DNA of 5,963 nucleotides. Source: Thermoprotei archaeon. GTDB lineage: Archaea > Thermoproteota > Nitrososphaeria > Geothermarchaeales > JDFR-13. The position numbers were made by a program, and so were the translations under genes. Below are positions 1 through 5,894 of the stretch, piece by piece. Under the pieces are notes generated by a model. That model was given only the letters and a program-made list of their open reading frames with translations, did no database searches and was not told where the DNA came from. The stretch spans positions 1 to 5,963 of the forward strand of contig DQVL01000062.1 of NCBI GenBank assembly GCA_015661745.1, read 5' to 3'. The first letter of the stretch is position 1. Each line of letters begins with the position of its first letter.

Positions 1-177
1 AGTATTCTTAACTGCATTTATAGCTGCAACTTTAGAAGACTCAATAACATCACCTTTATCTATAGACCCTCTCTTAGTCATCTCAATGGTCTCCGGTCTA
101 AGAATTATTTTTCCACGTGCTTTAGCCTCCCTATATACAAAGTCTTTAGATGTTATATCTATCATACCCCTAGACAT
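1..177 (-). CDS. moaC: Cyclic pyranopterin monophosphate synthase MoaC, N-terminal part (cut by window edge)
   Basis: Only the first 59 codons are present; the gene runs off the left edge. The reverse-strand translation shows the MoaC opening pattern: MIDITSK, then a REAKARGKI segment, RPETIEM, and KGDVIESSKVAAINAVKNT. These match the family's 'VD..K....R.A.A.G.I...PETI......KGDV...ARIAGI.AAK.T' pattern. MoaC works with MoaA to turn GTP into cyclic pyranopterin monophosphate, the first step of molybdenum or tungsten cofactor synthesis in the cytosol. The catalytic residues lie in the missing part. I chose the ATG at 175-177; in-frame ATGs at 184-186 and 163-165 are alternatives, and none has a convincing ribosome binding site, so the mRNA may be leaderless. 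The gene is divergent from pyrG. Family identity is well supported; the exact start is not. Confidence 0.85.
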   Translation of the reverse strand, partial: MSRGMIDITSKDFVYREAKARGKIILRPETIEMTKRGSIDKGDVIESSKVAAINAVKNT

Positions 178-281
178 TGTAACCATAATAAATACTGTAT
201 TTAGATAGATATTAACATAGATTCCATATCTATAGAAAAGACTATATAGAGTTAAGTCCATAACTATATCGTGGGCTCAAA
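178..281. promoter_or_regulatory. Divergent moaC/pyrG promoter region
   Basis: This spacer must carry the promoters of both genes. On the plus strand CTATATAG at 242-249, preceded by a purine-rich GAAAAG, is a good archaeal BRE/TATA box. It predicts a transcript start near 270-275 and so a very short pyrG leader. On the minus strand the best box, TCTAAATA near 199-206, would give a nearly leaderless moaC mRNA, but it is weak. Two inverted repeats are visible: ATAGAT (217-222) with ATCTAT (228-233), and AGTTA (250-254) with TAACT (261-265). The second sits between the pyrG TATA box and the start codon, where an operator could act. No regulator is identified. Confidence 0.45.
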
Positions 282-1898
282 ATGGTGAAATATATTTTTA
301 TTACAGGTGGGGTCTTATCAAGTGTAGGCAAGGGGATAACGACGGCCTCCATAGCAAAAATTATACAGTCGAGAGGATACAATGTAACAGCGGTAAAGAT
401 AGATCCCTATATCAACGTTGATGCCGGAACTATGAATCCATATATGCATGGAGAAGTATTTGTTACCGAGGATGGGGGGGAGACGGATCTAGATATTGGA
501 CATTATGAACGATTCCTATGTAAAGATTTAGGTAGACATAACAATATAACTACGGGACAGGTATATTGGAACGTTATAGAGAAGGAGAGGAGAGGCAAAT
601 ATCTAGGTAAATGTGTACAGATAATACCTCATATAACGGATGAAATTAAAAGGCTTATAAAAGAAGCTATTAAGAGAGATGGTGCAGATATTGGAATTAT
701 AGAGATTGGAGGCACGGTAGGGGATATAGAGGGTCTTCCCTATCTAGAGGCTATTAGACAGATGAGAATTGAAGAAGGATATAAAAATACAATGTTTATA
801 CATGTAGGTTTAATACCTATATTGGATGTAACTGGTGAGCAGAAGACTAAGCCTCTCCAACATAGTATACAGGAGCTTAGAAGAATAGGTATACAGCCAG
901 ATATGATCATAGCTAGATGTAAATATAAATTGGTTGAGGAATCGATTAGTAAAGTGGCACTATATGGAAATATATCAAGAGACATGGTTATATCATCCCA
1001 TACCGTCGAGAACATATATGAGGTCCCGCTAATATTTGAGGAACAGGGTTTAGGGGATAAAATATTGGATAGGCTAGATTTAAAACCGATGAAGTCTGAT
1101 TTATCAGAGTTGAGAGAATATATAGAAAAATGGAGGGGGCTTGATAAAAACGTTAAGATAGCACTGGTTGGGAAATACACAAAGTTGAGGGATAGTTATA
1201 TAAGTATTATAGAAGCATTGAACCATGCTGGAGTCGTGAACAATGTAAAGCCAGATCTAATATGGATTGAATCAACTGATATAGAGAATGGTAAAGTTAA
1301 TATTGAGGAGATACTCTCAACGGTTAAAGGCGCTATAATACTACCAGGATTCGGTAAGAGGGGTGCCGAGGGTAAGATAGAGACGATCAAATTCCTTAGA
1401 GAATATAACATACCAACACTTGGTATATGCTTTGGATTACAGCTAATGGTCATTGAATATGCTAGAAACGTTATAGGGTTGAAGGATGCAAATAGCACTG
1501 AGTTAGATCCAGAGACACCAGATCCAGTAATAGATCTTATGAGTGAACAGAGGGGTTTAGATGAGTATGGAGGGACTATGAGGCTAGGAAGTTATAAGAT
1601 TATATTGGAAGAAAATTCTTTAGCATATAAACTCTATGGTTATCGAGAAATATATGAGAGGCATAGACATAGATATGAGGTAAACCCGTCATATACCGAT
1701 AAAATATTTTCCAACGATTTAAAGGTAAGTGGATATAGTTACGATGGAAGGATTGAATTTATAGAATTATCTGGGGATACACATCCATTTTATATAGCTA
1801 CACAGGCACATCCAGAGTTTAAATCGAGATATTGTAGAGCATCACCGCTATTTAGTGGATTAATAGAAGCATCTCAAAAGGTTAGAATAAGAATATAG
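282..1898 (+). CDS. pyrG: CTP synthase (glutamine-hydrolysing)
   Basis: PyrG converts UTP to CTP using ATP and ammonia taken from glutamine, the last step of de novo pyrimidine synthesis in the cytosol. The 538 residues are full family length with both domains. The synthetase domain (about 1-265) shows the P-loop GGVLSSVGKGIT (9-20), the DPYINVDAGTMNP segment, ETDLDIGHYERF with the Mg-binding Asp71, and EIGGTVGDIEG with Glu141. The class I glutamine amidotransferase domain (about 290-535) has nucleophile Cys383 in GICFGLQ and the His510/Glu512 pair in HPEF. The segment STELDPETPDPVIDLM is also typical. The oxyanion-loop region reads LPGFGKRGAEG, with one glycine where the familiar form has two (PGGFG). 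The ATG at 282 fits the conserved N-terminus (MVKYIFITGG). The upstream bases are not a clear ribosome binding site, in keeping with a short leader. It is probably a single-gene transcript. Confidence 0.97.
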   Translation: MVKYIFITGGVLSSVGKGITTASIAKIIQSRGYNVTAVKIDPYINVDAGTMNPYMHGEVFVTEDGGETDLDIGHYERFLCKDLGRHNNITTGQVYWNVIEKERRGKYLGKCVQIIPHITDEIKRLIKEAIKRDGADIGIIEIGGTVGDIEGLPYLEAIRQMRIEEGYKNTMFIHVGLIPILDVTGEQKTKPLQHSIQELRRIGIQPDMIIARCKYKLVEESISKVALYGNISRDMVISSHTVENIYEVPLIFEEQGLGDKILDRLDLKPMKSDLSELREYIEKWRGLDKNVKIALVGKYTKLRDSYISIIEALNHAGVVNNVKPDLIWIESTDIENGKVNIEEILSTVKGAIILPGFGKRGAEGKIETIKFLREYNIPTLGICFGLQLMVIEYARNVIGLKDANSTELDPETPDPVIDLMSEQRGLDEYGGTMRLGSYKIILEENSLAYKLYGYREIYERHRHRYEVNPSYTDKIFSNDLKVSGYSYDGRIEFIELSGDTHPFYIATQAHPEFKSRYCRASPLFSGLIEASQKVRIRI

Positions 1899-1980
1899 AC
1901 TTTAATGACTCCAATTAAATTTAATATATTGATATAATGATTCATCTTGATGAAGATGATTAACTGGTGGTGATGAGCTA
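1899..1980 (+). promoter_or_regulatory. pyrG-nfi spacer: putative nfi promoter, leader hairpin and ribosome binding site
   Basis: An AT-rich stretch at about 1914-1932 (ATTAAATTTAATATATTG) contains TATA-like sequence that would start transcription near 1945-1955. A perfect 7-bp hairpin follows: TCATCTT (1942-1948), loop GATG, AAGATGA (1953-1959). Next comes GGTGGTGAT (1966-1974), a strong archaeal ribosome binding site 6 nt before the TTG at 1981. No clear T-rich terminator follows pyrG, so read-through into nfi is possible. The ribosome binding site is the firmest part; promoter and hairpin function are inferred. Confidence 0.5.
1966..1974 (+). promoter_or_regulatory. Ribosome binding site that fixes the TTG start of nfi
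   Basis: GGTGGTGAT is complementary to the pyrimidine-rich 3' end typical of archaeal 16S rRNA (CACCUC region). It ends 6 nt before TTG 1981. It also contains an out-of-frame ATG (1973-1975) that opens a 12-codon frame ending at 2011. Confidence 0.65.
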
Positions 1981-2652
1981 TTGTCTACATTCGACCCTAA
2001 AAAAGCTGTGAAGGTCCAGAAGATACTATCCAAGAAAATTATTGAGAAGGATATGTTCATATTCCCACCTAGGAATGTAGCTGGTGTCGACCTAGCCTAT
2101 ATAGGTGACTATGCAATAGGCGTAGCCGTTCTAATGGACTTCGATGGACTACATATAATTGAAACTGCGGTTTCAGCACATAAAATAAACATACCATATA
2201 TACCGACTTTACTTGCCTTTAGAGAGATACCGGCGATGGCTAAAGCCATAAAGAGGTTGAGGACTAGGCCAGATGTTATACTCGTAGATGCACATGGAAA
2301 GATACATCCTAGAAGGTTTGGAGCAGCGTCACACCTAGGTGTTATATTGGGTATACCAACTATAGGGGTGGCCAAGTCTCCATTATATGGATCAATATAT
2401 GATGGAGGCAAGATAGTCGATGGAGATGACCTTTTAGGAGTAAAACTAAATAAGAATGTATATGTAAGTGTGGGGCATATGATATCATTGGATACTGCTG
2501 TAAAGATAGTGGAGAAGATGAGGCTATATAGGCTTCCTGAGCCACTTAGGAGAGCCCATAAAGCAGCTGAGAAAATAAAGAATGATGTGAAGCTCAGTAG
2601 GATATCAGTTGAAGATATTATGGGGGGTAAAATCTCAAACCTCAATCTATAG
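1981..2652 (+). CDS. nfi: Endonuclease V (deoxyinosine 3' endonuclease)
   Basis: Endonuclease V nicks DNA at the second phosphodiester bond 3' of deoxyinosine and so starts repair of deaminated adenine; related enzymes also cut inosine-containing RNA. The 223 residues match the family length and its blocks. GVDLAY carries the metal ligand Asp37. PYIPTLLAFRE has Tyr73 and Glu82. VDAHGKIHPRRFGAASHLG has Asp103. IPTIGVAKS has Lys132. SVGHMISLDTA and the C-terminal RLPEPLRRAH are also present, so all expected catalytic positions are there. The start is TTG: an in-frame TGA at 1957-1959 closes the frame upstream, no ATG occurs in frame until codon 25, and GGTGGTGAT lies 6 nt upstream of TTG. The 3' end overlaps the convergent dcd gene by 11 bp. 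Its presence suits a hyperthermophile, where adenine deamination is rapid. Confidence 0.95.
   Translation: MSTFDPKKAVKVQKILSKKIIEKDMFIFPPRNVAGVDLAYIGDYAIGVAVLMDFDGLHIIETAVSAHKINIPYIPTLLAFREIPAMAKAIKRLRTRPDVILVDAHGKIHPRRFGAASHLGVILGIPTIGVAKSPLYGSIYDGGKIVDGDDLLGVKLNKNVYVSVGHMISLDTAVKIVEKMRLYRLPEPLRRAHKAAEKIKNDVKLSRISVEDIMGGKISNLNL
2642..2652. other. Tail-to-tail overlap of nfi and dcd coding ends
   Basis: The nfi stop TAG (2650-2652) and the dcd stop TGA (complement of 2642-2644) are interleaved, so the two coding regions share 11 bp. No intergenic space remains for terminators; each transcript must end inside, and antisense to, the other gene. Confidence 0.9.
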
Positions 2653-3160
2653 GGAATGGCTTGGATAACCCATGTATACCCCTATACCTCCCAGAATATG
2701 GCTTTGAAGTATTAGATGAGAGTCTACTCAATACAACATGTAAAAATCTGTCTCCCCTTCTAATTTTAACCGGCATAACCGATGAATATAACCCAACAGT
2801 CAATGCCCCCTCAAATCCTGCATCGACTATTGTGGGAGATAAAATAAGGCCTAGACGTGCAAAACTACTCCTAAGATTTATAAATCCCATTAGAGAATCA
2901 GACAATTTTATATATTCCTCAGTAGATAAAATAATGAATTCACCTGGATCCACAATATATTCATCTACATATAATACTCTATATACATCATCTGGATTAG
3001 TCTCACCAGGTTCAAATACATCGTCATGGGATACTTTTCCTATATAACCTGAAAATCTAAGATCCACACCATTCTCCCTAATAGTATCTTTATACATAGG
3101 TTCAATCAATAGATCTCCAGATTCAATATACCTCTTAATATCTACATCACTAAGTATCAA
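2642..3160 (-). CDS. dcd: dCTP deaminase / dUTPase family protein lacking the usual catalytic glutamate
   Basis: The 172-residue product belongs to the trimeric dCTP deaminase-dUTPase superfamily. Visible family features are the N-terminal MILSDVDIKRYIESGDLLIEP, RENGVDLR (28-35), NLRSSFARLGL (95-105, nucleotide-binding Ser98/Ser99/Arg102), VDAGFEG (112-118, Asp113) and a C-terminal PYSGRYRG tail. Known members convert dCTP to dUTP, hydrolyse dUTP to dUMP, or do both. The conserved pattern after the GFEG block is I/V-T-hydrophobic-E, as in E. coli Glu138 or the M. jannaschii bifunctional enzyme Glu145. Here it reads LTVGL, with Gly123 (codon GGG, 2792-2794) at that place. The usual YQGQ tail reads YRGI. 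Deaminase activity is therefore doubtful; a dUTPase or other nucleotide-binding role is possible. The start is TTG, overlapping the serS stop as TTGA, with GGTGGG (3166-3171) 5 nt upstream. Family call is firm; activity is uncertain. Confidence 0.88.
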   Translation of the reverse strand: MILSDVDIKRYIESGDLLIEPMYKDTIRENGVDLRFSGYIGKVSHDDVFEPGETNPDDVYRVLYVDEYIVDPGEFIILSTEEYIKLSDSLMGFINLRSSFARLGLILSPTIVDAGFEGALTVGLYSSVMPVKIRRGDRFLHVVLSRLSSNTSKPYSGRYRGIHGLSKPFPID

Positions 3161-4539
3161 GGCTTCCCACCGGGTAGCTCAATAGGTTCAATATATTTTT
3201 TATCTCCAAATCCAAATGTAGATAGATACCTATGTAGAACCTTGGGTATCTCAACCCTACCATCACTATCCTGATAATTCTCTATAATAGCTGTTAACGT
3301 CCTCTGAATCGCTATAGCCGTCCCATTTAATGTATGTACATATCCCTTTATGGGATGCCCTCTCTTATCGGTAAATCTAATATTCAGTCTATATGCCTGC
3401 CAATCCGTACAGTTACTCGCTGAGACAAGCTCTCTATATACTCCTTGGGATGGCATCCACACCTCCAGATCATACTGTTTAATAGCCAACCTATTCATCT
3501 CTCCACTAGCTATAACCACTACCCTATATGGAAGTCCCAATCCCTGATATAACTCTTCAGCATTTCTAATCAGCTCCTCATGATACTTTTTAGACTCCTC
3601 AGGATGGGAGAATATAAATTGCTCAACTTTATTGAATTGATGTACCCTAAATATTCCTTTCATATCCCTCCCATGGGCTCCAGCCTCCCGCCTATAACAT
3701 GGACTCCATCCAGCAAGTTTGACGGGTAATTCAGACTCTTCAAGAACCTCATTATAGTATAATCCTGCCAATGACTGTTCACTTGTAGCGATTAAATATA
3801 GCTCCTCATCACATGTCTTATAAAGAGTATCTTGGAAAGCCTCGAAGAAGGCTGCACCCTCCATAACTTCACGTCTAATCATATGTGGAGTCTCAACCGG
3901 TATAAACCCTCTTCTAACTAGGTAATCAATTGCATATGCAGTCAAGGCTATATCGAGGATAACTAAATCACTGAACATATAGTAGAATCTTGATCCAGCC
4001 GTTTTCCCAGCCCTTAGAACATCCACTAATCCACTATCCTCACTCCAATCAGCATGGGGAATAACTTCATAGTCAATAAGTTCATAATCGATATCGAATC
4101 CCCTAGTACTTTCTATAAAACTATCTAGTAGACGCTCCATAACTTTAGGTCTACCCCAATATCTAAGGACTTTATTACCTGATTCATCCTCAGCCACAGG
4201 GACGTCATCAGAAACTATATTTGGGATCTCATTTAAGACCCTATTAAACTCATCCTCTAAAGACTTTAGTCTTTGAGACTTGATAGATATAACTTCATCC
4301 AACTCTTTAGCTCTATTTATCAACCTCTGCCTCTCCTCAGGAGAAGCTTTAGGCAGTGCCTTGGTCAACCTATTCTTCTCAGCTTTAAGGGAGTCCACTT
4401 CCCTCCTCAAAACCCTTATATCCTCATCCAACTTTCTAGCACGATATACTAAATTTACATCTATAAATCTTTTTCGGAGACTATCAACAAGTAGATTAAT
4501 GTCATTCCTAAGATAATATATAATACTATACTGTTTCAC
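3157..4539 (-). CDS. serS: Seryl-tRNA synthetase
   Basis: SerRS charges tRNA-Ser, and tRNA-Sec where present, with serine using ATP in the cytosol. The protein is of the common class IIa type, not the rare methanogen form. Numbering from the GTG at 4539 (460 aa), an N-terminal tRNA-binding arm (about 1-110) contains a long charged coiled coil (about 33-105). The catalytic core has motif 1 around RRGFIPVETP (Pro214), the substrate loop IATSEQ (TSE at 252-254), CYRREAGAHGRD before motif 2 FRVHQFNKVEQF, and SASNCTDWQAYRLNIR. Motif 3 is NGTAIAIQRT (Arg413). The open frame begins at a GTG at 4545, but that codon abuts the ribosome binding site GGTGA (4546-4550), so the GTG at 4539, 6 nt from it, is the better start; the difference is two residues. 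It is the first gene of an operon with dcd. Confidence 0.96.
   Translation of the reverse strand: MKQYSIIYYLRNDINLLVDSLRKRFIDVNLVYRARKLDEDIRVLRREVDSLKAEKNRLTKALPKASPEERQRLINRAKELDEVISIKSQRLKSLEDEFNRVLNEIPNIVSDDVPVAEDESGNKVLRYWGRPKVMERLLDSFIESTRGFDIDYELIDYEVIPHADWSEDSGLVDVLRAGKTAGSRFYYMFSDLVILDIALTAYAIDYLVRRGFIPVETPHMIRREVMEGAAFFEAFQDTLYKTCDEELYLIATSEQSLAGLYYNEVLEESELPVKLAGWSPCYRREAGAHGRDMKGIFRVHQFNKVEQFIFSHPEESKKYHEELIRNAEELYQGLGLPYRVVVIASGEMNRLAIKQYDLEVWMPSQGVYRELVSASNCTDWQAYRLNIRFTDKRGHPIKGYVHTLNGTAIAIQRTLTAIIENYQDSDGRVEIPKVLHRYLSTFGFGDKKYIEPIELPGGKP
3166..3171 (-). promoter_or_regulatory. Ribosome binding site for dcd inside the serS 3' end
   Basis: GGTGGG on the minus strand encodes part of the SerRS C-terminal PGGKP and lies 5 nt before the dcd TTG. 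With the TTGA stop/start overlap this points to translational coupling of dcd to serS. Confidence 0.5.
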
Positions 4540-4545
4540 ACCCAC

Positions 4546-4550
4546 TCACC
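4546..4550 (-). promoter_or_regulatory. Ribosome binding site deciding the serS start
   Basis: GGTGA on the minus strand lies 6 nt upstream of GTG 4539 and directly touches GTG 4545, favouring the inner GTG. Its last three bases are an in-frame TGA, so the reading frame cannot extend further upstream. Confidence 0.6.
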
Positions 4551-4630
4551 AATGAGTAACCAACCATTCAACATCTAATATATTTATGAGATACACCTAA
4601 CTTGAATATATAAGACTCTGTATACCGGAT
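4551..4630. promoter_or_regulatory. Divergent serS/aminotransferase promoter region
   Basis: On the plus strand TATATAA (4607-4613) preceded by CTTGAA is a good TATA box. It predicts a start near 4634-4637, almost at the first in-frame GTG of the aminotransferase gene. On the minus strand CATAAATATATTAG (4576-4589) is a TATA-like box predicting a serS transcript start near 4557, which leaves room for its ribosome binding site. A perfect 8-bp inverted repeat, ATACACCT (4591-4598) and AGGTGTAT (4632-4639), brackets the plus-strand TATA box and covers most of the aminotransferase ribosome binding site. Both promoters are predicted from pattern and spacing only. Confidence 0.5.
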
Positions 4631-4636
4631 GAGGTG
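4631..4636 (+). promoter_or_regulatory. Ribosome binding site favouring the TTG start of the aminotransferase gene
   Basis: GAGGTG is a full match to the archaeal anti-Shine-Dalgarno core and lies 6 nt before TTG 4643. The alternative GTG start (4634-4636) is part of this motif and could be used only by a leaderless transcript. Confidence 0.55.
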
Positions 4637-4642
4637 TATATA

Positions 4643-5764
4643 TTGGACTCAACCGAGCCTCCACATTATAGAATCTCGAGGATAGCTAGAGAACTTGAAT
4701 CCAAAGGTATAGATATAATTCATATGGAGATTGGAGATCCAGAGTTAGATGTAGATAGGAGAATAATTGATGCAATGTATAGAGCTGCATTAGAGGGTTA
4801 TACACACTATGGATACTCAAAGGGGATACCCGGTTTAAGAAGGTCGATAGCCAACTATTTAAACGATAAACTGGGTCTCGACCTAGACGAAGACAATATA
4901 TGTTTAACACCTGGGGGTAAAGTGGCGATCTACCTAGCCTTAAGACTTTTAAATAAGAGGAGGATAGGGATCTTAGAGCCGATATGGGGGCTATACTACT
5001 CATTCTCCAAAGTATTAAATCTTGATATAATTAACGTTAGAACCGAGTTTGAAGATGGGTGGCTTCCCAAGGATGACGCATTAAAACGTTTTGAGGATGT
5101 AGATTTAATATCTATAGTGAATCCATCAAACCCCACTGGAACTATATTATCTATAGATACCCAAGATAAAATAGTCGAGATAGCGATGGATAATGACATA
5201 TATATCCTTGCCGATGAAATATACTTTGATTTAATCTATCGAGACATAAAATTTAAATCATTCCTAGAATATGGATATGAAAATACATTGTCAATATTTA
5301 GCTTCTCAAAAAACTATGCAATGACAGGGTTTAGAGTAGGTTTTGTAGTATCTACAAATAAGGAATTAATAGATAGGTTCTCCAAGTATATGAGGCTCGT
5401 TATTGGCGGCGTACCACCATTCATCCAGTTCGCCGCTTTAGAAGCATTAAAAAACAGGGATATAGTTGATAATAATAGGAGGTTCTATAGGGAACAGACT
5501 AGATATCTATCTGGAGAGCTGAAAAAACTCGGTTTTGATATGGTGGAGCCATCAGCCGGCATATATATATTTCCAAAGGTACCCAATGGAATAGATGGGG
5601 TCAAGTTTACCGAGAAATTATTAACTATTGGTAGGGTAGCAGTATCACCCGGAACGGGATTCGGTGACTATCCAGAATTTATCAGATTTACCACAGCCCT
5701 AAAGAGAGATAAATTAGCTACAGCTATAGAGAGGATTAGATATACATTAGAGAATATGGATTAG
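4643..5764 (+). CDS. Class I/II PLP-dependent aminotransferase (aspartate aminotransferase-like)
   Basis: A fold-type I pyridoxal-phosphate aminotransferase of 373 residues counted from TTG 4643 (376 from GTG 4634). It would move an amino group between an amino acid and a 2-oxo acid in the cytosol. Visible elements, numbered from TTG, are MEIGDPELD near the N-terminus, HYGYSKGIPGLRR (55-67), the PLP-phosphate loop TPGGKVAIYLAL, and NPSNPTGT (160-167, Asn163). Further on are DEIYFDLIY (Asp191, Tyr194), SFSKNYAMTGFRVGF with Schiff-base Lys223 and Arg231, and FIRFTTAL with the carboxylate-binding Arg348. All core catalytic residues are present, and length and C-terminus look complete. The substrate cannot be read from sequence; aspartate, alanine or a branched or aromatic substrate are all possible, so no symbol is given. 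Transcribed divergently from serS. Confidence 0.92.
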   Translation: MDSTEPPHYRISRIARELESKGIDIIHMEIGDPELDVDRRIIDAMYRAALEGYTHYGYSKGIPGLRRSIANYLNDKLGLDLDEDNICLTPGGKVAIYLALRLLNKRRIGILEPIWGLYYSFSKVLNLDIINVRTEFEDGWLPKDDALKRFEDVDLISIVNPSNPTGTILSIDTQDKIVEIAMDNDIYILADEIYFDLIYRDIKFKSFLEYGYENTLSIFSFSKNYAMTGFRVGFVVSTNKELIDRFSKYMRLVIGGVPPFIQFAALEALKNRDIVDNNRRFYREQTRYLSGELKKLGFDMVEPSAGIYIFPKVPNGIDGVKFTEKLLTIGRVAVSPGTGFGDYPEFIRFTTALKRDKLATAIERIRYTLENMD

Positions 5765-5894
5765 GTGAGCTACTCCTCGAGTGGAGTCGGGAGCTTCACG
5801 CCATTCTGCTTAGGCTTCTTGAGGGTAACCTGCCTAGAGCCTGAGCTTCACGACGTGTTATGGGCTGGCTCACCACAGCCCCTAACCGGAGCAT
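5764..5894 (-). ncRNA. Candidate structured RNA, possibly omega-RNA-like
   Basis: Bases 5764-5903 are 57% G+C (80 of 140), while the following 53 bases are 23%. In an AT-rich hyperthermophile such an island is a common sign of a stable RNA. Read on the minus strand, a 6-bp hairpin GGGCTG/CAGCCC (5876-5881 with 5862-5867) encloses an 8-base loop. That loop contains GGTGAGC, exactly complementary to GCTCACC at the other end (5764-5770), so a pseudoknot could form. A long bulged hairpin occupies 5812-5842, and ACTCC/GGAGT (5772-5776 with 5783-5787) makes a short one. A TATA-like TTTATATTTTC (5912-5922, minus strand) would start transcription near 5892. The strand is chosen from the TnpB-like frame and this box; the opposite strand folds too, with a GTAA tetraloop. 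Unproven. Confidence 0.35.

Noticed and set aside
474..480. Run of seven G in pyrG, a possible slippage or frameshift site
   Set aside because: It encodes the conserved DGGE motif and the frame is intact on both sides.
1899..1940. Terminator after pyrG
   Set aside because: No clear oligo-T tract or hairpin close to the stop codon; the hairpin at 1942-1959 sits in the nfi leader and is not followed by T residues.
1948..1976. C/D-box guide RNA: TGATGAA at 1948-1954 and GTGATGA at 1970-1976 resemble C boxes
   Set aside because: No CTGA D box stands at the needed distance downstream, and the second motif is fully explained as the nfi ribosome binding site.
2661..3047. 128-codon plus-strand frame inside dcd, and similar antisense frames inside pyrG, nfi, serS and the aminotransferase gene
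   Set aside because: They lie opposite well-recognised genes, have no ribosome binding sites and show no domain pattern.
5800..5894. Short minus-strand frame starting ATG 5892-5894, rich in Arg and Leu
   Set aside because: No ribosome binding site and no family resemblance; overlaps the structured island.
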